From: Blastocladiella emersonii ATCC 22665
Taxonomy: Eukaryota; Blastocladiomycota; Blastocladiomycetes; Blastocladiales; Blastocladiaceae
Assembly (NCBI GenBank): GCA_025594325.1
Contig: JANHCV010000003.1
Location: 310,001-374,000 of the forward strand
Reading direction: 5' to 3'
Length of the DNA: 64,000 bases
Shown piece after piece: positions 33,905 through 44,182 of the stretch (position 1 is its first letter; the number at the start of each line of letters is the position of its first letter). Made by a program: the position numbers and the translations under genes. A model generated the notes under the pieces. That model searched no databases. It worked only from the letters and a program-made list of their open reading frames with translations, and was not told where the DNA came from.

Positions 33905-35760
33905 TTGTGTAATGGGCACAGCCTGCTGACCGAGTCCGTGGTCCAGGGCGAGCCGATCCCGCTGCATGCCTTCGAGCTACTCCCGTTCCCGCACCCGATC
34001 CCGCTAGCGGGGCTCGGTCAGGTCCCGGTCCTCGCCTCCGAGCGCGTAGACAGCGTCACGCTCTCGGGCCCGACGACCCGGCCCAGGCCAACTGCTGCTG
34101 CTGCTGCTGCAGGGCAAGGGGTCGGCCGCGCTGAAACTTGCTCGTGCCACGCTGCCCGCCGAGGAGACGCGCGCCGTCGTCGCGCAGGTCGCCTTCGGCA
34201 AGCTCAACGCGTGCCAGTGGGACGACGCACTTGCGCTGCTCAAGAAGGTCCGCCTCGAGCCGCAGTACCTGCTGCACACGGCCGACCGGGACCATTCGCG
34301 GTACGGGCGCGAGAACAAGGAGATTGCCGCGTTCCTCACCGAGGTCAAGGCGCCCGAGTCGTTTGAAGCCATCGGTACGGCGCCACGCTCTCACTTCACT
34401 CTGAGCGGGATCTCACAAGCGTCCGCTCACTCCAGTCAATCTCGCCATGCACAAGCTCTGCGGCGGCCAGCCCTCGTCGCTCGACTCGGCCTGGGTCGCG
34501 TCGCTCCGCGCTTCGCTGGACGAGCGCGTCGACCGGTTCCTGCTCTCGTACCTCGACGCATGGTGGTCCACGTCCGATGCCGTCGACCCGACCGTCGAGG
34601 TCGCGCGGCTGCACCTGCTGCTGAAACTAGACCGCGGCATGCAGGAGGTGGTGGCGCAGGCGCGACTCGTGTGCGACAGCTCGCTGTCCAGCGACGAGCA
34701 CTAGCGGCTCGCCGACGATGTCGCCGCACGCGGTCACCCGTTTGCCGAGTCGCTCGTCTCGCAGTGCGCTGGTGACACACGCCGCGAACTCGACCTGTGG
34801 CAGTCGCTCCTCGACTCGACGCCGCCCGCGACCGCGACCGCCGCGCCAGGCGGCAAACCGCGCTGGGTCTCCGCCCGCGGCGTTGCGCAGCTGCTCGCCG
34901 ATCTCGGGTACGCCGCCGACCACGCGTCCGACATCCAGTGGCTCCTCGCGCGCGACCGCGCCTTCGCGTCGCACGTCCTGCGCACCTGGATCCCGGCATT
35001 TGACGAGGAGCGGCTCGCGGCGCTTGGCGCTCGGCCATGTGGCGCTCGTCGCTTACCTCGAGAACTCGAACGGGCCGCGCGGCGTGCTCGTACCCGCATA
35101 CCTCGCCGAGGGCGACAGCGTCGGCATCTGGCTCAGCAAGTACCGCGCGGCCATTATCGCGTTCTACGTCTTCGTTTCGGACTTTTTCGCGGCGACCTGG
35201 GTCCGAGGTACGAGGGCAGCTACTCGCCTTCCTGACGAGCGTCGCGGGATTGGGCGGCGAGGATCCGGTGGGCAAGGTGCGCGAGTGCCTCGTCCCCGCT
35301 GACGAGATTGCGTTCGAGCTCACCCTGCTTGAGGCCGACCCAACGGCGCGTGCGCCAGTACGTGAACGGGGTCGGCGACTTTGCGTCTGCGCACCGGGTG
35401 TGCGGGACTGAGGAGGTGCCGTTCGAGGTCGTGGTCGACGCGCCTCTCAAGATGGACAGACGGTACGTTTGCTCCAGGCGCTGCGTCCAGCTCATCACTC
35501 ACAAACGACCGGGTTCTAGCGACGCGTACCGGAGCCTCTTCATGCCGTTCGCCGCCAAGGACATGGACGTGGTCGACTTTCGCGCGATTGCCAACGTGCT
35601 GCCCGGCGACTGGGCGCCCAAACGCGTGGCACTGCTCCTCATGCACGAGCTCGTGCAGCTTACGCGCCTCACTGGAGCACCATGGTCAAGTCGCTCGAGC
35701 ATCAACGCAACACGACGGTACGCTGCTCCTTCCCAGCACCCTGGCCATGGCTAACGCTCG
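33905..35760 (+). pseudogene. Broken VPS39/TGFBRAP1 (VPS3)-like HOPS/CORVET subunit gene
   Basis: The family tethers endosomal and vacuolar membranes. Protein-like blocks in the family order occur in shifting frames. A part with ALKLARATLPAEETRAVV and LNACQWDDALALLKKVRLEP recalls the block after the CNH domain. It is joined over a good intron (34375-34435, phase 1) to VNLAMHKLCGGQPSSLDSAW. A TAG at 34702 then interrupts a frame that continues RLADDVAARGHPFAESLVSQ. A frameshift near 35030 leads to GHVALVAYLENSNGPRGVLV. Further shifts lead to VNGVGDFASAHRVCGTEEVP, an intron (GTACGT to TTCTAG, about 35463-35519), and RDAYRSLFMPFAAKD with VDFRAIANVLPGDWAPKRVA, matching the conserved clathrin-repeat/VPS39-2 region. 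At least three shifts and one stop remain after allowing introns, so it is a pseudogene or a badly assembled gene. The VPS39-type assignment is moderate. Confidence 0.55.
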
Positions 35761-36160
35761 TGCCATACTGTAGGCCAAGCCGATCATTCTCGCTGCAGCT
35801 CAGGAGCAGCCTGGTCCCGTCACGCCGCCCGCCAGCTGCTTCGCATTCGGGTGCGCCGTCGACTCGTTCGTCGCGACGCACGCCGGCCTGCAAGTCTGTT
35901 CAACGTCGCGGCGGGTACTGCCAGGTCCGCCCAGCTCCGTGCCCGTTCGAGAAGGGACGTAAGGGCGCGGCCTCAATGCGTTGACACTCACGGCTTGCGT
36001 CGTATGAGTTCTAATTTTTAAGATACCTCTGCCTTACGATTCTCAGCTTCTTCTCCTGTCAACCGGCTGCGATCCGCGTTGATTCGGGTCGCGTTGCGCC
36101 ACCCTCCAAGAATTGCAATGAGATACAAGATACATTCCATGCCACGTCCACCTCTCACCC
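35761..36160. other. Intergenic gap between the broken VPS39-like gene and TOP2
   Basis: 400 bp holding the degenerate end of the upstream pseudogene and the 3' flank of topoisomerase II. The A+T-rich stretch around 36005-36040 (with TTTTTAAGAT) is compatible with polyadenylation signals. Nothing else seen. Confidence 0.35.
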
Positions 36161-39100
36161 TCACTCGTCATCAAAATCACTCTCATCATCATCATCCCCG
36201 CCGCCGCCACCCGCTTCGAACTCGTCCGAGTCCGAGTCTTCGATCGTGACCGTCGCGACGGGCCTGGCCGCAGCTGCGCGGCGCGTGGGCCGAGCGCGCG
36301 GCGGGCTCGCGGGCTTCGCGGCGACGACCTCGTCGTCGTCGTCGTCCGAGTCGCTGACGACAGCGACCTTGGCCTTAGGCGGGCGCCCGCGGCGCTTCGG
36401 CGGCTCGGCGGCGGCGGGCTTGACGGCGGCCACGACAACCTCGTCGTCGTCGTCGCTGATCACGGCCTTGGCCTTGGGCGGGCGGCCGCGGCGTTTCGGC
36501 GGCTCGTCGGCCGTCTTCGCCGCGGCGGCGACAGCCGTCGTCGAGGAAGACGACGCGGCGGGGGACGAGTTGCTCGCTACACACACGTCCGCGAGAGTCA
36601 GTCTCGATCGCACCCACGAATCAAACGAGGGAGCAACGTACGCTTGCTCGCGGCGGCACCACCACTAGCGCGCGCGCGGATCTTAGCGAGACGCGTCTCG
36701 AGGTCGTCGTCGTCGCCCTCGTCCTGCAGCTTGGCGGCGGGCGGCTTGCGCGTGACGGCCGTGAACGAGAAGAAGTCGTCGATCTTAGCCTGCTTGCCGC
36801 CGCTCGAGCTCGCCGCGGCGGGCTGCTCGGCCTTGACGGGCTTGGCCGCCTTGGGCACCGCCGCCTTGGCCTTGCCCTTGGCGGCGGGCGCGGGCTTGAC
36901 CTCGACCTCCTCCTCCTCGTCGTCGCCACCGGCGGGCTCGTCGGCCTCGCTGTCGGACGACAGCTCGACGATGGCGGCCGACTTGGCCGTGGTAGCGCGG
37001 CGCGGCGCGCGCTCGCGTTTCGGGACCACGACCACGTCCATGGCGTCGTCGTCGCCCGCGTCCGAGTCGTCGCCGTCGCTCTCGGCCTTGACCTTCGGCT
37101 TAGCCTTGGGCTTCGGCGCCGCGGCGGCGGCGGCGGGCTTCTTGGCGGGTGCCGCGCGGGCGCGCTTGGCGGGGGCGGGCTTGGCCTCGAAGTCGTCGTC
37201 GTCGGCGGGCGCGGCGCGCTTCTTGGCCGTAGTCGACGAGGACGCGGCGGCGGCGATGGCCTTGAGGGTGGCGGGCTTCTTGCCCTTGACCTGCTTGGCC
37301 TCGCGCTTCTGGCGCGCGTCCTCGAGGGCGTCGTACTCGGCGACGAAGGCGTCGAGGTCCGTGGTCCACATGTCCTCAGGCGACTGCGACAGGACGAAGT
37401 CGAGCTCCTCCTTCTTGGCGCGCAGCTCGGCCTCCATCTGGTCGATCTTCTCCTGGGTCAGCGTGTACAGGGGCATCGAGAGGAGGTAGTCGTAGTCGGT
37501 GAGCGACGCGGGCACGTTCTCGTCGTCGTCCTCCTCATTGCCGTCGCCCGACCCGGCCCCGGCGCCGCCGGCGGCGGAACCCGACGACTTGTCCGACTTG
37601 TCGCTGCCCTTCTTGATGGGCAGAAAGTCGCGCTTGCGGAGCTCGGCCACGAGGGCGGCCTTGGCCTTGCGCTCGATGATGAGCTTGCGGTCGATGACCT
37701 CGCGGATGAACCGGACCTTGTTCTCCTGGCGCTTGAAGTTGCGGAGGAGCTGGTCGACGAGGTACTCCTTGCGCTTGGCGTAGTACTTGAGGCGGAGGTG
37801 GAAGAAGTCCTCGAGGATGGCCGACGTCGACGGGTACCGCTTGATGCGCGAGTGCTCGTCGAAGCACACCATGTTGGACACGCTGAGCGTGGTGGCGAGC
37901 TTGAACTTCTTCTCGAGCTCCTCGTCCGACATCTTGGCCGCGTCGGGCGTGAGCGTCACGATGAAGTGCACCGTCACGTCCGTGTGGTACTCGCGGTAGT
38001 CGGTGATGCACGCCTTCTCCTTCTCGGTCCCCGCGAGGAACGTCTCGAGCATGTCCTTGAACTTCTCAGTCCACGTCCCGACGGGCAGCTCCGTGATCTC
38101 GAGCGTCACGTCGTCGGGCCGCGCCATGGTGCCGGCGATGCGGTACCGGCCCTCGAACGTGCCGGTGGCGTTGAGGATCGGCTCGATGGTGCCGCGGAAC
38201 CCGTGGTACCACGGCTTCATGGGCTCGACGGGCTCGCCCTTGATGAGCCGGCGCAGGTTGTTGACGACGTCGAGCGGGTGGTGGTTCGGGATCGCCGTGG
38301 ACCAGCCGGTACCGATGCCCGTGGCGCCGTTGATGAGGACGAGCGGGAGGACGGGCATGTACCACTCGGGCTCGATGGACTGGCCGTCGTCGTTGAGGTA
38401 CTCGAGCAGGGCGTCGTCGTGCGGGTGGAAGATGCGGCGGGTGATGGGCGCGAGGGTGGTGAAGATGTAACGCGCGCTGGCCGCGTCGTCGCCGCCGCGG
38501 AGCCGGGTCCCGAACTGCCCGCGCGGCTCGAGCAGGTAGATGTTGTTGCTGCCGACGTAGTCCTGGGCCATGTTGACGATGGTCGACGACAGCGACACCT
38601 CGCCGTGGTGGTACGCCGAGTGCTCGGACACGTAGCCCGACAGCTGCGCGACCTTGATCTCGGCCTTGAGGTTGCGCTTGAAGCAGCAGAACAGGATCTT
38701 GCGCTGGCCGGGCTTGAGTCCGTCGACGACCGACGGGATGCTGCGCTTGTTGTCGGCGATCGAGAACAGCATGAGCTCCTTGTTGATGAACTCCTTGACG
38801 GGGATCGACGGCTGCGAGTGGTCCATGTAGGTGCCGCGCTCGTACGTCGTGAGCCACTGCTTGCGGTCGTCGGCCTTCTTCTTGTTGAAGGCCATGTCGA
38901 CGAGCGCGCGGTCCTCGGCGTCGCACGGGTCGAACGGCTTGCGGTGCTTGGGCAGCGCCGAAAAGTACTGCTTGGCCTCCTCGCGGGTCGAGGTGCCGAG
39001 CCCCTTGTAGTACTTGATGGTCCAGCCGCGCGTCACGTTGTCGTGGGCTTCGCGCCACTCGTCGTACTCGGGCATCGAGTAGAAGGTGAGCTGCTCGCGC

Positions 39101-41174
39101 TTCTTGGTGCACTTGATGATGGGCGTGATGAACTCGCACAGGAACCCGGGGATCTTGAGCAGCGACGGCCAGTACTGGTCGAACAGGTTGATGAGCAGGC
39201 CCTTGATGTGGCTGCCGTCGTGGTCCTGGTCCGTCATGATCATGAGGTGCCCGTACCGCAGGTCGGCCACGGACGTGTACACCTTCCCCTGCGCGAGCCC
39301 GAGGATCTTCTTGATGGCCGACACCTCCTCGTTCTTGGCCACCGTGTGCGACGCCGCGTCGCGCACGTTGAGGATCTTGCCGCGCAGCGGGAACACGCCG
39401 TAGTAGTCGCGGCCGACCACGCTGAGCCCGGACACGGCGAGCGCCTTGGCCGAGTCGCCCTCGGTGAGGATGAGCGTGCACTTGGCGGCCTGGCGGGTGC
39501 CCGCAAAGTTGGCGTCGTCGAGCTTGGCGATGCCCGTGATGCGGTTGCGCTTCTTGCCGTCCGTCTTCTTGAGCTGCTGGCCCTGCTTGGCCTCGGCGAC
39601 CGAGATGAGGCGGTCGAGGATCCCGCACTTGAGCACCTTCTTGTGGAAGTCGTCGGACAGCGCGCACTTGGACCCGAACGCGGACGCGCGCAGCGTCATG
39701 TTCTCCTTGGTCTGCGAGTCGAAGGTCGGGTTCTCGATGAGGCAGTTAACGAACACCCACAGGTTGTTCTTGACCTGCGCGGGCCGGAGCGGCGTGCCCT
39801 TGACCTTCTTCTTGACCGCCTCGACGAGCTTGGCCACGACCTGCGACGTGATGTGGTCGACGTGCGTGCCGCCCTTGGACGTGCAGATCGAGTTGACAAA
39901 CGACATTTGCGAGAACTGGTCGTCGGCGGGCGCCACGGCGACCTCCCACCGCGGCGAGTTGCTCTCGTACACGACGGTCGTCGTGGTGGCGGCGGCGGCG
40001 GGCGCGTCGTCGTCCTCGGCGTCCTGCCGCTGCTGCGCGAGCTGCGACTGGATGTACAGGTTGACGTACGACTTGAAGTCCTTGATCTTGACGCGGTCGC
40101 CGTTGAGGAACACCTTGACGCCGCGCGTGCACCCGGCCATGTCGTAGACGCGCTTCTTGAGCAGCGAGACGATGTCGGCGTCGAGCGCGGTCATGCCGAA
40201 CTTGGCGAGGTCGGGCTTGAAGGTAATCTTGGTGTACTCCTCGTTGCGCTTGTTGTCGGAGACGGCGGGGTTGGTCTTGGCGCCCATGTTGGCCGAGAAC
40301 GTCTGCTTGTATTTTTTCCCGGCGTCGCGGTCGGCCGTCTCGACGGTGAACTCGGTCGAGAAGATGTTGCACAGCTTGGCACCGTAACCGTTGCGGCCGC
40401 CCGTGACCTTCTTCTCGCCGTCGTCGTAGTTGGACGACGTGAGGAGGTGGCCGAAGATGAGCTCGGGCACGTAGACCTGCTCCTCCTTGTGGATCTGGAC
40501 GGGGATCCCGCGCCCGTTGTTCATGACCGAGATGGTGTTGTTCTCGGCGTCGATGGTGACCTTGAGCGTGTCCATGTTCGGGTCGCGGATCTTGTTGTCG
40601 GCGGCGTTGACCAGGATCTCGTCAAAGATCTTGAACAGGCCGGGCACGTAGGTGATGGTGCGGTGCACAAACTGCAGCGACTCGTTGAGCACCCACATGG
40701 GCTGCATGATGGCCTCGACGCTGCCAATGTACGTGTCCGGGCGCAGCAGGATGTGCTCGAGCTGCGTCTTCTTCTGGTACGTCTCCTCGATCGTCTTGGC
40801 CGCGCCGGCGGACCGCGGGCGCGCTGACGTCGGCTCGTCCACGTCCATGGCGTCGTCATCATCGCTATCGACGACGGCGGCGGACTTGGCCGCAGCAGCA
40901 GCCTTGCCGCGCGGTTTCGCGGCCGGCCTGCGAGCCTACACGCCGGACGTACGAGCGTGGTGTCAGCTCAATGATGATCACCCACGCTGATCCCCACACG
41001 GGTTGAACACACCTTGGTCGCCGCTGCCGTAGCAGCAGGTGCAGCCTTCTTGGCGGCGGCCGCGGCAGCAGCCTTGCCCTTGGGCTTGGGCGCGGGGGCG
41101 GCGGCCTCCTCGACAAAGTCGTCGTCGCTGGCGCCGTAGTCGGAGCCCGACTCGGAGTAGTCGGACGTTGCCAT
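36161..41174 (-). CDS. TOP2: DNA topoisomerase II
   Basis: Nuclear type IIA topoisomerase that passes one duplex through another with ATP. Exons 41174-41013, 40935-36642 and 36576-36161; introns of 77 and 65 bp; 1,623 residues. Order of signatures: GHKL ATPase (PELIFGHLLTSSNYDD, GGRNGYGAKLCNIFS), TOPRIM (LTEGDSAKALAVSG about 541; TDQDHDGSHIKG about 621) and the breakage-reunion domain with the catalytic tyrosine in SARYIFTTLAPITRRIF (about Tyr877) and NGATGIGTGWST. The C-terminal 400 residues are a disordered, alternating acidic/basic tail. The last exon adds two AT-hook-like copies of PPKRRGRPPKAK, each followed by a run of Asp/Glu, and ends in an acidic cluster. A short Ser/Asp- and Ala/Lys-rich first exon precedes the ATPase. 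The start at 41174 gives a plausible MATSDYSESGSDYG N-terminus. Confidence 0.97.
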
Positions 41175-41392
41175 GGTGCGTGCTGATTACGTTGCAGAGA
41201 GTGTGGGGAGTAGGGGCCGAGACGTGCCCGTCGTCGTTGAGGGTCGAGGAGAGAGAGGGGGAGGACGTGAGACGAGCGTCGCGGTCGCGGTGGGACCGGA
41301 CTGCGCGCGGCTGCTGCGCGAACACGCTGTGACTCAAAGGCTGCCTGTGAAGATTGTGTGTCTGTATAAAATGTCGCCCCGCTCCCCACTCA

Positions 41393-42295
41393 TTACAGCT
41401 CGAGGACCGCCCGCGCGGCGCGCACGGTCGCCGAGTCGTCCTTGCCGCGGACCGTGGTCTTGGCGTAGATACTCGAGAGCTTGTTCGCAACTGCCTTGTT
41501 GAGCTCGGTCCACGTCGCCTTGTCGGCCGCCGTCGCGGCAGGCTCACGCAGCAGCGCGGCGGTGCACTGGACGACGCCGTAGAGGGCGGGGACAAAGTCG
41601 GGGACGAGCTCGACGGCGCGGCAGAAGTGCTTGAGCGCGATATCCTTGGCCCCGAGCGCGTACTGGATCCCCGCGTAGGTGAGGTGGACCTGGTGCGACG
41701 TGGGCACGAGCAGGATCGCCTCCTCGGCGCAGAACGCGGCCTGCTGGAGCATGCTTTGAGCAGAGTACAGGTCCGCGAGCTCGAGCCACCCTTCAAAGTC
41801 GTTGGGCACCGTGTCGAGCAGCGTGACGAGGGCGTCGATGGCGTCGCGCGCGCGGCCGCGCGTCTTGAGCAGCGCGATCTTGCGCTTGAACGCGCCCACG
41901 TCCGACTCGCGCTGCTCGATCACCGCGTTGTAGCTCGCCATGGCGGTCTCGAAGTCGCCCGCGGACTCGGCCTGCATGCCCTTGAGCTTCAGCACGCGCA
42001 GAGAGCCCGGAAACTGCCGGTCGAGCGCGGCGACGTGCGACGCCGCAGAGTCGAGGTCGCCCATGTCCAGCAGCGCCACGGCGAGCTGCTCTCGCACGTT
42101 CCACACTACACCCACACGCGAGAGTCAGGTCTGCCACTTGACAGATGCGCAGGGGACCAGCTTACCATCGTCGCCCAGTCGGCCCGGGTGCGCCAGCACG
42201 GCGTTGGCGAGCTCGGCGACGCGGAACGGGCGGACTTCCTGCGACGCGCGCAGCGTGCGCAGCTCTGTCCATGCGTCGTTGAAGAAGAGATCCAT
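41393..42295 (-). CDS. EMC2: ER membrane protein complex subunit 2 (EMC2/TTC35-like)
   Basis: Cytosolic TPR subunit of the EMC, which inserts tail-anchored and multipass proteins into the ER membrane. Exon 42295-42166 and exon 42105-41393 with a 60-bp intron (GTAAGC donor, GGTGTAG acceptor, phase 1) give 280 residues. The family look is clear: LGDDVWNVREQLAVALLDMG, then DRQFPGSLRVLKLKGMQAES, a conserved block in EMC2, followed by tandem TPR helices (AIDALVTLLDTVPNDFEGWL, ADLYSAQSMLQQAAFCAEEA). The N-terminus MDLFFNDAWTELRTLR follows a reasonable start context. It shares a 241-bp divergent promoter with the CCDC77 gene. Confidence 0.88.
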
Positions 42296-42536
42296 GGCTG
42301 TGTTTGGTTTGTGAGGTCCGGCTGTGGCGAGAGCGAGAGCGGGAGAAGGATCAGCGGGCGCGGGCGCGGGCGCGAGGGCGCCGCCAGCGGGTCGCCTCCT
42401 CTCTCGTGGCGTCGCCCGGCTCACCTGATTCACCGACGCGTCTCGCGCTCGTTGCCAGTCGGCCGTCGCTTCTCTCTCCCCTCCCGTAACGATCGGCGAC
42501 CCATGTATCTCTCAACCCGCACCGAAACTTGCTGAA
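42296..42536. promoter_or_regulatory. Divergent promoter between EMC2 and CCDC77
   Basis: 241 bp between two opposed ATGs. GC-rich, no TATA box; GCGGGCGCGGGCGCGGGCGC near 42356 is a short hexamer repeat that could be a GC-box-like element. Inference from layout. Confidence 0.35.
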
Positions 42537-44128
42537 ATGGACACGAAACCCGGCCCCGCCGCCACCTCGTCCGACGTGCAGGTCAACCTCGACCGCCTCC
42601 CGCTCTCCGAGGACCTGCTGCGGTACTACAAGGACCGGATCGAGCACAACGAGTCGGAGCTGCAGGCGTACATCAACGCGCTCGACGCGATCCGCGCCTC
42701 GCACGAGGAGCACCACCGGCTGACGTGGGAGCTGCAGCAGCGCGCCGACGAGGTGCGCGCCCTGCAGACCGCGCTGAGCGAGTCGCAGGCCGCGCTCATC
42801 GACGAGCGCCGCCAGCTGCTCAAGGTGCTCGCGGAGAATGACGAGTTGAGGATCCAGGAGCTCAAGGATCGGCGGAAGATCCGGTACCTCCTCGGGCTCT
42901 GCGGGCAGGCGGTGCCGGAGGATGAGACGACGTACTTCAAGCCGTCCGTGTACCGCGGCATGGTCCGGAGCGCGGGGAACGCTCGGCCGGGGGCTGCTCG
43001 AGCTGGCGGTGCGGCGCGCGGCGGAAAGGGCGGCGACGGCGGGGCCGAGACGCCGCCGATGCCGACGGTACCGCCCACCCTCACACCCTCCCCGCACCAC
43101 CCACTCACACCGTCGGCCCCGCCAGATGGAGGAAGCGCAAGGCTCCGAGCCCGGCCTCGCGTTGCGCGACGAGAACCAGGTGCTCCGCCTGCAAGTCCAA
43201 GCGCTGCGCGCGCAGCTCGAGGAGCAGCAGCGGGTGCACAAGGAGTCGCTCGACAAGCTGGTCGAGGACCGGCGGCTGCGCGCCGACGAGGAGAAGCTGC
43301 GCGCCGCGGCCGACGCCGAGCGCGTGCGCGTGCTCACCGACAAGCTGGCCAAGCACCAGGAGTTTCTGCGGGATAACACCAAGGGTACGACCGCCCCGTC
43401 TCTCGCCCCCGTGGCGCTCGCTGACACGTTGTGTAGAGGTTCTCACGATCCGCAAGTCGTACCTGATGAACGAGCGGCTGCTCAAGGAGGAGCGGGTGCG
43501 GCTCGTCGAGGAGGTGAACTCGCTGCGCGCAAAGTACCAGGAAGTGCGCGGGCGCAGCGAGCAGGTCGAGCGCGTCATCGAGACGCGGGTGCTCAAGAAG
43601 AACGAGGGGCTCCTGCACGAGCTCCGCACCCAGCTCGCCAAGTACGAGCACGAGCTGCGCAACTCGCGGGTCCGTCCTCACCCTCCCCTCCTACGCGTAC
43701 GCTCGCAACTGACACCTTGGCGCGGTGTAGGTCGACCTGGAAGAACGCGAAGCCGGCTCCGCGAAAAAGATCGAGGCGCTGCAGCGGCGGCTCGAGTCGG
43801 CGCGCAACGACTACCGCGCGCTCAAGAAGCGGCGAGACCTCGAGATCGAGGGGTTCACCAACGACATTCTGATGCTGCGCCGGAAAGTCAAGGATCTTGA
43901 GCGCCATATTGTGAGGACGGCCCCGCTGCAGGACGCGGAGCTCGCGGTCCTGCGCATGGTCGAGGACACGGGGCGGCGGACTGCGCAGATCCAGCGCGAT
44001 GTGGTCGGGATCAAGGTACGGGGGATGGGGAAGCGAGGGCGAGGGCGGGACGGGTCTGACGCGAACGACTGGGAGTGTAGCAAAAGGTGCAGGGGATCGA
44101 GGTTGACTTGCACGCGGTCCCGCTGTGA
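42537..44128 (+). CDS. CCDC77: CCDC77 homologue, coiled-coil centrosome/basal-body protein
   Basis: Five exons: 42537-43067, 43126-43384, 43437-43669, 43731-44015 and 44081-44128; introns of 52-65 bp; 451 residues. Conserved blocks of the animal CCDC77 family are recognisable: LSEDLLRYYKDRIEHNESEL near the start, LAENDELRIQELKDRRKIRY followed by TYFKPSVYRG, and the C-terminal LEIEGFTNDILMLRRKVKDL with DTGRRTAQIQRDVVGIKQKV. A low-complexity Ala/Gly linker (about 145-177) separates the two coiled-coil halves, and the last exon encodes only 15 residues. In animals the protein is centrosomal; a fungus that keeps it very likely builds centrioles and flagella. Its stop lies 54 bp from the convergent TAF12 stop. 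Confidence 0.85.
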
Positions 44129-44182
44129 CGGACGGATGGATTTCAATCGTACTGTATATATTGCGCACCCTCCCTCACCCGC

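Noticed and set aside
37798-40827. A 1,009-codon plus-strand open frame opposite topoisomerase II
   Set aside because: It is the antisense of a GC3-biased gene whose minus-strand product is unmistakably TOP2; the plus product is Val/Leu/Arg/Asp-rich antisense-type sequence without domains.
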